From contig CAMWVE010000001.1 of NCBI GenBank assembly GCA_947177685.1, positions 62,001 through 126,000 of the forward strand: a stretch of 64,000 nucleotides of DNA. Reading direction: 5' to 3'. This document shows positions 34,897-44,161 of this stretch, piece by piece (within the stretch, counting starts at the first letter, position 1; the number at the start of each line of letters is the position of its first letter). Under the pieces are notes generated by a model. The model saw only the letters and a program-made list of their open reading frames with translations. It ran no database searches and was not told the DNA's origin. The stretch comes from an uncultured Porphyromonadaceae bacterium. GTDB taxonomy: Bacteria; Bacteroidota; Bacteroidia; Bacteroidales; Muribaculaceae. A program made the translations under genes and the position numbers.

Positions 34897-36978
34897 ATGA
34901 AAATCAGAATAATAACATCGTTATTGACTGCAGCTCTCGGCTTTTCTGCAGGTGTTGCACAGAATCATGAACAGACTGACTCTCTGGCTCGAGAGTTACA
35001 GGAAGTTGTTGTAACAGCAAATCAGCCATCGGTCAAACTTGTCGGCTCTACAATAGTGTCAACAATCTCAGGTTCACCGTTGGCTGAACTGGGTAATGCT
35101 CTCGACGTATTGGCACAACTTCCTATGATTAAGGTAGAAGATAGCGCGGTAAGTGTCATTGGCAAGAATAATGTTGAAATATACATCGACGGTCACCCGA
35201 TGCGTGACGATCAGGAATTACAGCAATTGCTTTCTTCAAATCTGAGAAAGGTTGAACTGGACATGGCTCCCGGTGCCGAGTATCAAAGCACTGTAGGGGC
35301 AGTCCTGAGAATTACAACAAAGCGTAATATTGTAAAAGGACTGTCAATCACCGATCAATTGCAACTGCAACGTCGGCGCAAATGGTCAGTAATGGATAAT
35401 CTCGGTCTGAGCTATCACTCCGGAAAATGGGAACTTTTTGTCAACGGCACTGTAAATCACAACAATTCCATTGCCAAAGGCTTCACTACTAACAGTCTGA
35501 TATATGACGGTAAGCCTACCGTGGTCGGGGCATCGCAACATAACGCCTACCCTACAACCGTGGGGGTGATAAAAGCCGGATTCAACTTCAACAGTGGAAA
35601 CCGGTCAGTGGGCGCATACTACCGCTATAACCCCGAAAAAGGCGATTTCACGAACACCGGGGTCGAATGGCTCGATGATAACCCGGCAATCGCCCGCGTA
35701 ATTGATAAAAGGATACGCGGATGCAGTCATTTAGCCTCGTTGTACTATGAAAACCGTTTCGCCGACAATTACCAGCTGCATTTCGACGGTGATTTCCGCA
35801 GTTCCTCATCACATGGCGGAGTCGCAACCACTTATCCTGAGTCATCACAGCCCGATGTTTGTTCCGATGATAAAAAAGAATCAACACTCTGGGCTGGAAA
35901 ATTATATATGAAATTCCCTTTATTCACAGGCGATTTCACTGTTGGCACGCAGGACAGCTACACACATACCAGTCTGGATTACACAATGTTAACAAGCCCC
36001 ATAGTTGATTACATCCCTTCATCATTAAGCGATTCCCGTCAGACATCGGCATCGGTTTTCGCTTCGTGGAAACGGACGTTCGGCATGTTCAGCCTGTCAG
36101 CCGGAGCCCGTTATGAGTATATCAATTATGATTTTCGTATCAACGGAAAGCGCGACGAGGATGTCAGCCGACGTGACCATACGCTTACCCCTGACATATC
36201 GCTCAGTTATAGCTTCAATAATCAAGCCCAAATCAACTTAAGCTATAAGATGGCTACGGTGAAACCGCCATATTCACAACTCACCGGAGCATTGAACTAT
36301 GTGGGTATGCACGAGATTGAAGGTGGTAATCCGGCTCTGCATGACGAGCGCATGCACGACCTGCATCTCTCTGCCATCTGGAAAGGGTTCATGTTGCAGA
36401 GTGATCTTGTGCGAAGTCTTGATACTTATGCCTATGTGAAAGAACTATATCCTGCCGATGACCTTCAGTTGCTCATGCATCCCGTCAACATCAACGTTAC
36501 GGCACTGAGCATGTATCTGATATGGAGCAAGCCTGTGAAATGTTGGACTCCTGACGTTACTGCCGGCGTTTATCGTCAGTGGCTCAGGCTCGGAAGCAAC
36601 AGTTATGACAAACCGATTTTTTCATATTATTTCGACAATACATTCTCACTGCCCCATAACTGGCTGATAACTGCTAATATAAGCGGACGCACTGAAGGAG
36701 ATATGCACACAAACCGCTTCGGGTCAACCTTGTTTACCATGGATGCGTCGATAGGCAAAACGTTTCTTGACCGTTCGCTGACACTCCGGTTGGCAGCTAC
36801 CGACATTTTCAACACCTCAAACAATGACTGGACCATGAATACCAATGGAATATTTGTTGACAAGCACCAGAGTTATGACCGTCGTGGCATATCTTTGAGA
36901 ATAATCTATAACTTTCAGCCTCGCAAAAGCGCATATAAAGGTGCGTCAGCATCAGAATCGGAAATGAACAGATTGTAA
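34897..36978 (+). CDS. TonB-dependent receptor-like outer membrane beta-barrel protein
   Basis: With the start at 34897 the protein has 693 residues. It has a signal peptide (MKIRIITSLLTAALGFSAG), a TonB-box-like stretch (LQEVVVTANQ) and a plug domain (ALDVLAQLPMIKVEDSAVSV, then NVEIYIDG). A barrel of the OMP_b-brl_3 type follows. It lacks the N-terminal CarboxypepD_reg extension of SusC proteins, and no SusD partner follows. It should be an outer membrane transporter; its cargo is not predictable, although the upstream metal-ABC genes make a metal plausible. It is monocistronic, ending at a hairpin. The upstream ATG at 34867 was rejected because it overlaps the promoter. Confidence 0.8.
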   Translation: MKIRIITSLLTAALGFSAGVAQNHEQTDSLARELQEVVVTANQPSVKLVGSTIVSTISGSPLAELGNALDVLAQLPMIKVEDSAVSVIGKNNVEIYIDGHPMRDDQELQQLLSSNLRKVELDMAPGAEYQSTVGAVLRITTKRNIVKGLSITDQLQLQRRRKWSVMDNLGLSYHSGKWELFVNGTVNHNNSIAKGFTTNSLIYDGKPTVVGASQHNAYPTTVGVIKAGFNFNSGNRSVGAYYRYNPEKGDFTNTGVEWLDDNPAIARVIDKRIRGCSHLASLYYENRFADNYQLHFDGDFRSSSSHGGVATTYPESSQPDVCSDDKKESTLWAGKLYMKFPLFTGDFTVGTQDSYTHTSLDYTMLTSPIVDYIPSSLSDSRQTSASVFASWKRTFGMFSLSAGARYEYINYDFRINGKRDEDVSRRDHTLTPDISLSYSFNNQAQINLSYKMATVKPPYSQLTGALNYVGMHEIEGGNPALHDERMHDLHLSAIWKGFMLQSDLVRSLDTYAYVKELYPADDLQLLMHPVNINVTALSMYLIWSKPVKCWTPDVTAGVYRQWLRLGSNSYDKPIFSYYFDNTFSLPHNWLITANISGRTEGDMHTNRFGSTLFTMDASIGKTFLDRSLTLRLAATDIFNTSNNDWTMNTNGIFVDKHQSYDRRGISLRIIYNFQPRKSAYKGASASESEMNRL

Positions 36979-37002
36979 CAGCTTCATACTATTTTTCCTG
37001 AC

Positions 37003-37047
37003 GTCGGGGCGAGTCAAATTAGTTTTGATATGCCCCGACTCTTCTTT
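37003..37047 (+). terminator. Intrinsic terminator after the receptor gene
   Basis: The 8-bp GC stem GTCGGGGC (37003-37010) with GCCCCGAC (37032-37039) has an inner TCAAA/TTTTGA pairing, followed by TCTTCTTTAT. Confidence 0.7.
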
Positions 37048-37069
37048 ATCCGGTCATGAGAATTTTTTC

Positions 37070-37101
37070 CTTGCAAAACCGGCAGAAATTTTGTAATTTT
37101 G
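37070..37101 (+). promoter_or_regulatory. Promoter of parE-coaD-ctpA
   Basis: A partial -33 TTG (37071-37073), a 20-bp spacer and TAATTTTG (37094-37101), about 70 bp before the parE start. Confidence 0.55.
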
Positions 37102-37172
37102 TGGGAATATTAGCTTGTTACAGCCCTTTTGGCACTACATGCAACACATATTAATACCTACTACATTCTGCC

Positions 37173-39146
37173 ATGTCCGAAGAAATCCAATACGATCTGC
37201 CCATAAACAGCGCTTCAAATCAACAAGTCTCCTACGATGAGAGCAATATCCAGACTCTGAAATGGAATGTGCATATTCGCAGGCGTCCCGGTATGTATAT
37301 CGGTAAGTTAGGCGATGGCACCAACAGCGACGATGGTGTCTATGTGCTTATCAAAGAGGTGCTTGACAACTCTATCGACGAGTTTATGATGGGCAATGGC
37401 AAGCAGATTGACATAAAGGTGTCTGAAACCACCGTGACTGTCAGGGACTTCGGTCGTGGCATCCCTTTAGGAAAAGTGGTCGATGTGGCTTCAATACCCA
37501 ATACAGGAGGCAAATATGACTCCAAGGCATTCAAGAAATCAGTGGGTCTTAACGGCGTTGGTCTTAAGGCGGTCAATGCACTCTCAAGTGATTTCATTAT
37601 ATGCTCATATCGCGACGGAATGATGGTGAAGGCGGTATTTTCAGCCGGCGAACTGCTGGAATGTACCGAGCCTGTTCCAAGCGATGAACCTAACGGCACC
37701 TTCGTACAGTTCACCCCTGATAACACCATCTTCCCTGCTTACCGATTGCTGGATGAGTTCATCATTCCTTTGTTGAAGAACTATACGTATCTCAATACCG
37801 GTCTTACAATAATCTATAACGGTCAGAAATTTTTCTCGCGTGGAGGGTTGGAGGATCTGCTCAAGGAGTACATGAGCAATCCCCCGCTCTATCCACCTAT
37901 TCATCTGATTGGCGAAGATATTGATGTGGTCATAACCCATGACAATCACTACGGCGAAGAATACTACTCGTTTGTCAACGGACAGCACACCACGCAGGGC
38001 GGCACTCACCTTGCGGCGTTCAAGGAGGCTGTTGCCCGTACTTTGAAAGATTTCTTCGGCAAGAATTTTGAATATTCTGACATCCGTAACGGCATGGTTG
38101 CCGCCATAGCTATCAAGGTGCAGGAACCGGTGTTCGAGTCGCAGACAAAAATCAAACTCGGATCGAAGGATATGTCGAAAGATGGTCCATCGGTCAACAA
38201 GTTCATCGGAGACTTCCTGAAGAAAGAGCTTGACAACTATCTTCACAAGAACAAAGATATTACCGAAATAATCCTCAAACGTATTCAGGAAAGTGAACGT
38301 GACCGGAAAGCGATGGCGACAGTGACAAAACAGTCGCGTGAACGTGCAAAAAAACTTGCCATTCACAACCGCAAGTTGCTGGATTGCCGTATCCACTTTA
38401 GTGACCCCAAAGGTGACCCTGATTTGAAAAATGCTTCATCTATTTTCATCACCGAGGGTGAATCGGCATCAGGTACTATAACAAAAATCCGTAACGTCAA
38501 CACTCAGGCTGTGTTCTCGCTCCGTGGTAAGCCGCTGAATACCTTTGAGCTACCACTTGTGGAGGTTTACAAAAACGAGGAGTTCGCTCTGCTGCGTGCT
38601 GCGCTCAACATTGAGGAATCACTTGATGACTTGCGTTACAATAAGGTTATCATAGCCACTGATGCCGATGTCGACGGCATGCACATACGCCTGCTTCTCC
38701 TTACATATTTCCTGCAATTCTGCCCGGACCTTGTCAAAAACGGGCATGTCTATATCCTTCAGACTCCTCTTTTCCGTGTCCGCAGTAAAAAAATAGCGCG
38801 CCGTCAGGGTAAGAATGCCGTGAAGAAAGGGATTCCTGACGAAACATATTATTGCTACACGGATGAGGAACGCATAACTGCCATTGAACGTCTGGGAGTG
38901 AATGCTGAAATCACACGATTCAAAGGTCTTGGTGAAATTTCGCATGAGGAGTTCGCCGAATTTATCGGACCGAACATGCGTGCCGACAGGGTTTCGCTCC
39001 GGAAAGAAGATGAGCCCAAGCAGTTGCTTGAGTTTTACATGGGGAAAAATACTCCAGTACGTCAGAACTTTATCATTGAGAATATGGTTGTTGAAGATGA
39101 CACCGAAATCAGTTATGTAACCAAAAACGATTTGGAAAATGTCTGA
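37173..39146 (+). CDS. parE: DNA topoisomerase IV subunit B (type IIA topoisomerase ATPase subunit)
   Basis: A 657-residue GyrB/ParE protein. The GHKL ATPase reads [24 protein letters not shown] and the ATP lid [17 protein letters not shown]. The transducer domain is followed by a TOPRIM domain with ITEGESASG and the metal-binding [18 protein letters not shown] is near the end. With ParC it decatenates daughter chromosomes. I call ParE rather than GyrB from the Bacteroidales neighbourhood (coaD follows directly) and the EGESA variant. parC is not in the window. Its end overlaps coaD by 8 bp. Confidence 0.88.
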   Translation: MSEEIQYDLPINSASNQQVSYDESNIQTLKWNVHIRRRPGMYIGKLGDGTNSDDGVYVLIKEVLDNSIDEFMMGNGKQIDIKVSETTVTVRDFGRGIPLGKVVDVASIPNTGGKYDSKAFKKSVGLNGVGLKAVNALSSDFIICSYRDGMMVKAVFSAGELLECTEPVPSDEPNGTFVQFTPDNTIFPAYRLLDEFIIPLLKNYTYLNTGLTIIYNGQKFFSRGGLEDLLKEYMSNPPLYPPIHLIGEDIDVVITHDNHYGEEYYSFVNGQHTTQGGTHLAAFKEAVARTLKDFFGKNFEYSDIRNGMVAAIAIKVQEPVFESQTKIKLGSKDMSKDGPSVNKFIGDFLKKELDNYLHKNKDITEIILKRIQESERDRKAMATVTKQSRERAKKLAIHNRKLLDCRIHFSDPKGDPDLKNASSIFITEGESASGTITKIRNVNTQAVFSLRGKPLNTFELPLVEVYKNEEFALLRAALNIEESLDDLRYNKVIIATDADVDGMHIRLLLLTYFLQFCPDLVKNGHVYILQTPLFRVRSKKIARRQGKNAVKKGIPDETYYCYTDEERITAIERLGVNAEITRFKGLGEISHEEFAEFIGPNMRADRVSLRKEDEPKQLLEFYMGKNTPVRQNFIIENMVVEDDTEISYVTKNDLENV

Positions 39147-39579
39147 AATTGCGCTATTTCCCGGCTCATTTGATCCGTTTACCATAGGTCATCTCTCGGT
39201 GGTGGAACGTTCCGCGCCACTGTTCGACCGAATAATTGTCGCCGTTGGAGTCAACAGCTCAAAGAGCAACTCCGCCGATGTCGCTGAAAGGCTCAGTGCC
39301 ATCAGCAAGGCGGTCAGACACCTTGAAAATGTAGAGGTTACATCCTACTCCGGTCTGACAGTAGACGCCTGTAAAAACTTTGGTGCCCGATATATGCTGC
39401 GTGGCGTCAGGAGTGTGGCTGATTTTGAATATGAACGCAATCTTGCCGACATAAACCGCCGAATTGCCGGCATTGAAACCATACTGCTTTTCTCCTTGCC
39501 GGAACATGCAGCCATCAGCTCCTCGGTAGTGAGGGAACTCGACAGCTTCGGCTATGATACTTCATCGTTTATACCCTGA
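39139..39579 (+). CDS. coaD: Pantetheine-phosphate adenylyltransferase
   Basis: A 146-residue nucleotidyltransferase that makes dephospho-CoA from 4'-phosphopantetheine and ATP. The N-terminal [16 protein letters not shown] contains the TxGH site (residues 15-18), and the C-terminal [13 protein letters not shown] is the ISSTxIR-type motif. It is slightly shorter than the common 155-165 residues but complete. The start codon lies inside the parE reading frame, so translational coupling is likely. Confidence 0.93.
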   Translation: MSEIALFPGSFDPFTIGHLSVVERSAPLFDRIIVAVGVNSSKSNSADVAERLSAISKAVRHLENVEVTSYSGLTVDACKNFGARYMLRGVRSVADFEYERNLADINRRIAGIETILLFSLPEHAAISSSVVRELDSFGYDTSSFIP

Positions 39580-39590
39580 ATTTTATTGAT

Positions 39591-41195
39591 ATGAAAAGAT
39601 TACTATACATTATTATATTAACAGTCATCGCAGCCCCATTTTCCCGCTCCGATGAGAACCAGATGCGGAAGCTCGTGATGGTACAACGCATTATTGAAAA
39701 TTTCTATGTCGACAGTGTCGATTCGGAGAAAGTGACCGAAGAGGGAATTCGTGCCATGCTGCACACACTTGACCCCCACTCGCTTTATTCCGACAAAGAA
39801 GAAACCAAAGAACTCACCACACCCCTGAACGGTAATTTTTCGGGCATAGGAATACAGTTCAACATGCTTAATGACACATTATATATATTACAGACCATTC
39901 CGGGCGGTCCTTCGGAAAAAGTGGGCATTCTTGCCGGCGACCGTATCCTTGCCGCAGGTGATTCCATAATTTCAGGTGTGAAACGCAAGAATAATTCGGT
40001 GATAAATATTTTGCGTGGACCAAAAGGCACGGAGATTGACTTGAAAATCAAACGCAAGAACGTGGCAGATCCAATCATTTTCCGCGTTAAACGTGATGAT
40101 ATACCCGTTTACAGTGTCGATGCTTCGTTCATGATCAACGACTCCACAGGTTTTATCCGCCTCACCCGTTTCAGTGAGTCAACTGATAAGGAGATGAAGC
40201 AAGCTATTTCCAAACTGAAACGCAACGGAATGAAAAACCTAATCCTTGACCTTGAAGGTAACGGAGGTGGTTATCTTAATGCTGCGGTCGATGTGGCAAG
40301 CCAATTCCTAAATAAAGGTGACAACGTGGTTTCTACGAAATCAGTTTACCGCCACAGGGATAACCAGCTTGACGCTTCGGGAAATCCGCTCATGCCGGAT
40401 GGCAGACTGGTTATAATGGTTGACCAGTATTCAGCATCGGCAGCGGAAATCCTTGCCGGTGCCATTCAGGATCATGACCGCGGTGTAATTGTAGGTCGCC
40501 GCACTTTCGGCAAAGGACTCGTACAACAGCCCTTCCCCCTGCCTGACGGCTCAATGGTCCGCTTGACAATCAGCCGCTACTACACTCCTTCGGGACGTCT
40601 GATTCAGAAACCCTACACCAAAGGAGATTCCGAAGACTATGAAATGGATATCTACAACCGAATTAAGTCAGGAGAACTGTCATCGGCAGACTCGGTGAAA
40701 TTCGATGAATCGCTAAAGACTTACACCCTGCGTAACCATCGCACGGTCTATGGCGGTGGCGGAATCATGCCTGACCGCTTCGTCGCAATTGACACGACAT
40801 CGTTCTCGCCATACTATCGCGACCTCGTTGCAAAAGGTGTGCTCAATAAATTTGCCATAACCTATGTCGACGAACATCGCAAGGAACTACTCAAGCAATA
40901 TCCCGATGAAAAGAAATTCATAGAAAAATTCATCGTGACGGATTCCATGCTTCAGGAATTTACAGAACTTGGAAATCAGAGCGAAGTCCAATACTCCGAA
41001 GAAGGGTTCGCTACAAGTCATGAACTTATCGTCACCGTCATCAAAGCACTCATAGCCCGTGACCTTTTCGAAACCGGTTCATATTACCATGTAGCAAATC
41101 CGCTGAACCCTATTTACAACGAGGCTCTTGACATAATTTCTCACCCGCAAACCTACAACGAACTGCTCAGCGGACAAAAAAATCAGTCCCATTAG
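39591..41195 (+). CDS. S41 family C-terminal processing peptidase (CtpA-like)
   Basis: A 534-residue protein with a signal peptide (MKRLLYIIILTVIAAPFSRS). A PDZ domain at about residues 85-165 (GNFSGIGIQFN, then GGPSEKVGILAGDRILAA) precedes the tail-specific protease core, with Ser283 in YSASAAEIL and Lys308 in RRTFGKGLVQ as the catalytic dyad. A helical C-terminal domain of about 150 residues follows. It should process or degrade envelope proteins in the periplasm. It lies 11 bp after coaD. Confidence 0.92.
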   Translation: MKRLLYIIILTVIAAPFSRSDENQMRKLVMVQRIIENFYVDSVDSEKVTEEGIRAMLHTLDPHSLYSDKEETKELTTPLNGNFSGIGIQFNMLNDTLYILQTIPGGPSEKVGILAGDRILAAGDSIISGVKRKNNSVINILRGPKGTEIDLKIKRKNVADPIIFRVKRDDIPVYSVDASFMINDSTGFIRLTRFSESTDKEMKQAISKLKRNGMKNLILDLEGNGGGYLNAAVDVASQFLNKGDNVVSTKSVYRHRDNQLDASGNPLMPDGRLVIMVDQYSASAAEILAGAIQDHDRGVIVGRRTFGKGLVQQPFPLPDGSMVRLTISRYYTPSGRLIQKPYTKGDSEDYEMDIYNRIKSGELSSADSVKFDESLKTYTLRNHRTVYGGGGIMPDRFVAIDTTSFSPYYRDLVAKGVLNKFAITYVDEHRKELLKQYPDEKKFIEKFIVTDSMLQEFTELGNQSEVQYSEEGFATSHELIVTVIKALIARDLFETGSYYHVANPLNPIYNEALDIISHPQTYNELLSGQKNQSH

Positions 41196-41372
41196 AGCCA
41201 AAATCAGCATAAATACAACTATTTCATAAAAAATTACATTGAAAATACTGATTAATTGAAAAAAAATTACGATATTTGCACTGCAAAAAATCAGACAACT
41301 GTTTATTAGTTACGATTTTAATAAATTATTAACAAGAAAATATTTTAATAATACATTAAATAAAGATATAAA

Positions 41373-41645
41373 ATGACTAAAGCAGAAATCGTTAACGAAA
41401 TCTCAAAAACTAAAGGTCTCCCCAAAGACATGGTTCTCCAGACCGTAGAAGCGTTCATGGAAGTAGTGAAAGACTCTTTAGCTAATGGTGAAAATGTTTA
41501 TCTTCGTGGTTTTGGCAGCTTTATTCTCAAAACACGTTCTGAAAAAACAGCCCGCAACATTTCAAAAAACACCACTATCATCATTCCTGAACACCGTATC
41601 CCCGCATTCAAACCCGCCGATACATTCAAAGAACAGGTTCGCTGA
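41373..41645 (+). CDS. HU-family DNA-binding protein
   Basis: A 90-residue HU/IHF fold. The helical dimerisation part reads KAEIVNEISKTKGLPKDMV. The beta arm includes VYLRGFGSFILKTRSEKTAR, and the C-terminus reads RIPAFKPADTFKEQVR. It bends and compacts DNA as a nucleoid protein. An imperfect -7-like GATATTTGC lies about 95 bp upstream, implying a long, AT-rich leader. The gene precedes the 29-codon basic protein gene. Confidence 0.93.
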   Translation: MTKAEIVNEISKTKGLPKDMVLQTVEAFMEVVKDSLANGENVYLRGFGSFILKTRSEKTARNISKNTTIIIPEHRIPAFKPADTFKEQVR

Positions 41646-41713
41646 TATCAAAAACTCCTCTCTCAACCCACTATTGAATACCCTATTTATTAACTAATTA
41701 ATTCTGACCCATT

Positions 41714-41803
41714 ATGCCCAGCGGAAAGAAACGTAAAGGCCACAAAATGGCAACTCACAAGCGTAAAAAACGCCTTCGCAAAAATCGTCATAAGAAAAAG
41801 TAA
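41714..41803 (+). CDS. AURKAIP1/COX24 domain protein (29-residue basic protein)
   Basis: A 29-residue ORF, MPSGKKRKGHKMATHKRKKR plus nine residues ending RHKKK, in which roughly half of all residues are Lys, Arg or His. It matches the very short AURKAIP1/COX24-type proteins conserved across Bacteroidota, which are related to mitochondrial ribosomal protein mS38. It is probably a small ribosome-associated protein. The ATG at 41714 is the only start. It sits between HU and rng, 68 bp after HU. It is easily missed by length cut-offs. Confidence 0.8.
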   Translation: MPSGKKRKGHKMATHKRKKRLRKNRHKKK

Positions 41804-41834
41804 TTTCTAACCTGACGCTTATCGCTATACAAGG

Positions 41835-41882
41835 ACAAACTTCTGAAGCGGCGCCGCGTTTCGCTCTCCGCTCAAAGTTTGT
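41835..41882 (+). promoter_or_regulatory. Hairpin in the leader of rng
   Basis: ACAAACTT (41835-41842) pairs with AAGTTTGT (41875-41882), with an inner AGCGG/CCGCT pair. No T-run of terminator type follows. It lies 48 bp before the RNase G start and could be a processing or regulatory structure. Confidence 0.4.
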
Positions 41883-41930
41883 TCTTCGCGTTTTGTAAAC
41901 CCAATCAACCAATTTACCCATTATCCAATC

Positions 41931-43553
41931 ATGAGAAGTGAACTAATTGTCGACGTTCAAAAAAATGAGGTCTCCATTGCACTGCTTGAAGACTCACGAC
42001 TCGTTTCGCTTCAAAAAGAATCGCGAAACCTCGCCTATGCCGTCGGCGACATCTACCTCGCAAAAGTAAAAAAACTTATGCCGGGGTTGAACGCTGCCTT
42101 TGTCAACGTAGGCTACGAAAAGGACGCATTCCTTCATTATCTGGATTTGGGCTCTCGATTTGAATCCTACTCAGCTTTTGTCAATGAACTGCTCACCGAC
42201 AAGAAAAAGCTGCCTCAGCTCTCCAAAATCAAACTATTACCCGAAATCGACAAACACGGCACAATTGCCGACAGACTTTCTCCCGGACAGGAACTCCTCG
42301 TGCAGATAGTCAAAGAACCTATCTCCTCAAAAGGTCCAAGACTCACAACAGAAATCTCATTCACAGGTCGATTTCTCGTTCTGATTCCTTTCTGTGATAA
42401 AATCTCAATCTCAACAAAAATAAAATCCACCGAAGAAAAAAGGCGACTCAAACAACTCATTGATTCCATACGTCCCAAAAACTTCGGTGTAATCATTCGC
42501 ACATCAGCAGAAGGAAAACGCGTGGCAGAACTCAACAACGAAATGAAAACACTCATTAACTGTTGGGAAACCACCATAGCTAAAGCACAGAAAGCCGCTG
42601 TCCCCTCACTCATTTTTGAAGAAGAAAGCCGCATTGTAGGAGTTCTGCGTGACATATTCAGTCCCTCCTTCGAGGATATCCATGTCAACGATCCGGAAAT
42701 AAAGGATCAGATTGACAAATATGTATCACTAATTGCCCCTGACCGAAAAGATATTGTCAAACTATATGATGGCGACCAGCCCATTTTTGACAAATTCAAC
42801 ATCACAAAACAGATAAAATCATCATTCGGCAAAACCGTATCGTTCAAATCCGGCTCCTACATAATCATTGAACACACCGAAGCGCTCCACGTCATTGACG
42901 TAAACTCCGGAAACCGTGCCAAAGCAACAAACGATCAGGAAAGCAATGCTCTCGAAGTAAACCTGCGCGCCGCTGATGAAATAGCACGCCAACTGCGTCT
43001 GCGCGACATGGGCGGCATCATTGTCATAGACTTCATCGACATGAACAAAGCAGAGCACCGTCAGGCACTCTACGACCACATGCGTGAAATAATGGCAAAC
43101 GACCGTGCCCGACACAACATACTGCCACTTAGCAAGTTCGGGCTTATGCAGATAACCCGTCAGAGAGTACGCCCCGCCCTTGACATTGTCACAACCGAAA
43201 CCTGCCCGTCATGCTACGGCAAAGGTGAAGTACAGCCATCGCTACTGTTCACCGACACCCTCAAAGAAAAAATAGAATACATGGTAAACTCCCTGAAGAT
43301 GAGGAACTTCAAAGTTTACGTCCATCCGTTTGTCGACGCATATCTCAAAAAAGGTCTGATTCCGATGGTAACCCGTTGGAAATACAAAATCGGCGGAGGC
43401 TTCCGCATACTCCCCGACCAGTCACTGGCATATCTCCAATACAAAATCATCGATCAAGACAAAAACGAAATTGACTTGAAAGAAGAAAAGGACCTCGACT
43501 CATCATCTACAAAAAGCAAATCGAAAGCCAATACCAGAGGAACAGAAGAATAA
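41931..43553 (+). CDS. rng: Ribonuclease G/E family protein
   Basis: A 540-residue RNase E/G homologue. An S1 domain is split by insertion at residues 35-125 (GDIYLAKVKKLMPGLNAAFVN, DAFLHYLDLG). The RNase core shows RTSAEGK and the DNase-I-like VIDVNSGNRAKATND and IVIDFIDMN. The zinc-link motif CPSC is at residues 425-428 (TCPSCYGKGE). It cuts single-stranded RNA 5'-end-dependently, with roles in rRNA maturation and mRNA decay. There is no long C-terminal degradosome scaffold; only a 25-residue charged tail (KSKSKANTRGTEE). It ends at a strong terminator. Confidence 0.93.
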   Translation: MRSELIVDVQKNEVSIALLEDSRLVSLQKESRNLAYAVGDIYLAKVKKLMPGLNAAFVNVGYEKDAFLHYLDLGSRFESYSAFVNELLTDKKKLPQLSKIKLLPEIDKHGTIADRLSPGQELLVQIVKEPISSKGPRLTTEISFTGRFLVLIPFCDKISISTKIKSTEEKRRLKQLIDSIRPKNFGVIIRTSAEGKRVAELNNEMKTLINCWETTIAKAQKAAVPSLIFEEESRIVGVLRDIFSPSFEDIHVNDPEIKDQIDKYVSLIAPDRKDIVKLYDGDQPIFDKFNITKQIKSSFGKTVSFKSGSYIIIEHTEALHVIDVNSGNRAKATNDQESNALEVNLRAADEIARQLRLRDMGGIIVIDFIDMNKAEHRQALYDHMREIMANDRARHNILPLSKFGLMQITRQRVRPALDIVTTETCPSCYGKGEVQPSLLFTDTLKEKIEYMVNSLKMRNFKVYVHPFVDAYLKKGLIPMVTRWKYKIGGGFRILPDQSLAYLQYKIIDQDKNEIDLKEEKDLDSSSTKSKSKANTRGTEE

Positions 43554-43575
43554 ACTGCTCCTTTCAAAAAAAATT

Positions 43576-43609
43576 GGACTCCCAACAAGCCGTTGTGGAG
43601 TCCTTTTTT
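43576..43609 (+). terminator. Intrinsic terminator of rng
   Basis: GGACTCC(C)AAC pairs with GTTG(T)GGAGTCC, with one bulge, around a short loop. Six T residues (43604-43609) follow. Confidence 0.88.
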
Positions 43610-43673
43610 GTGTACCATCGCCCATCATTAGCCAAAAATAGAGTAATTTATTTCATAATCCAAAAAAAAACAC

Positions 43674-43681
43674 TACCTTTG
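43674..43681 (+). promoter_or_regulatory. -7 element of tRNA-Ser
   Basis: TACCTTTG followed by C ends 16 bases before the mature tRNA 5' end. No good -33 TTTG was found. Confidence 0.55.
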
Positions 43682-43697
43682 CATTGCAATTCAGCAA

Positions 43698-43785
43698 GGA
43701 GTGGTGCTCGAGTGGCTGAAGAGGCACGCCTGGAAAGCGTGTATACGCCAAAAGCGTATCCCGAGTTCGAATCTCGGTCACTCCG
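43698..43785 (+). tRNA. tRNA-Ser (anticodon GGA)
   Basis: 88 nt with a 7-bp acceptor (GGAGTGG with TCACTCC, one G-U pair) and discriminator G at 43785. The D arm is followed by an anticodon stem CACGC/GCGTG with loop CTGGAAA (GGA at 43732-43734). A long variable arm (TATACGCC to GCGTATC) is typical of Ser, and the T arm reads CCGAGTTCGAATCTCGG. CCA is not encoded. It reads UCC and UCU codons. The tRNA 3' half is repeated in tandem downstream. Confidence 0.95.
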
Positions 43786-44140
43786 CAATGAAGGACGAAG
43801 TCCGAATAAGGACGTGCAGAGATTTGAACTCGGAGGGTTCGTTATCGCGCAGCGCTTGTGTAACAAGAATCTCGGTCACTCCGCAATGAAGGACGAAGTC
43901 CGAATAAGGACGTGCAGAGATTTGAACTCGGAGGGTTCGTTATCGCGCAGCGCTTGTGTAACAAGAATCTCGGTCACTCCGCAATGAAGGACGAAGTCCC
44001 AATAAGGACGTGCAGAGATTTGAACTCGGTGAGTTCGTTATCGGGAAGCAAGCTATCGCGAAGCGCTTGCGAAGCAAGTTAACGCGGAGCGCTTGTGTAA
44101 CAAGACTCCTCCTCACTCCGCGAGAGAAGGAATCGTAAAT
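43769..44140 (+). repeat. Tandem 98-bp repeats derived from the tRNA-Ser 3' end
   Basis: Two identical 98-bp units (43769-43866 and 43867-43964) are followed by a third (from 43965) that stays alike for about 80 bases and then diverges, and by a remnant around 44115-44125 (CCTCACTCCGCGAG). Each unit begins with GAATCTCGGTCACTCCG, the last 17 bases of the tRNA. Each also contains AGATTTGAACTCGG, which resembles the reverse complement of the T arm. The tract shows short palindromes (GGACGAAGTCC, CTTGTGTAACAAG). Open frames through it are not genes. Confidence 0.85.
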
Positions 44141-44161
44141 CCTTGAAGTCATAAATACACC

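Noticed and set aside
43574..43987. Long plus-strand frame through the tRNA and the 98-bp repeats
   Set aside because: It translates tRNA-Ser and its repeats; the amino acid repeat is a by-product of the DNA repeat.
43769..44062. CRISPR array
   Set aside because: The 98-bp units are contiguous and contain no unique spacers, and no cas gene is nearby.
43940..44152. Minus-strand frame over the repeats
   Set aside because: Same repeat DNA read backwards, with no promoter or family match.
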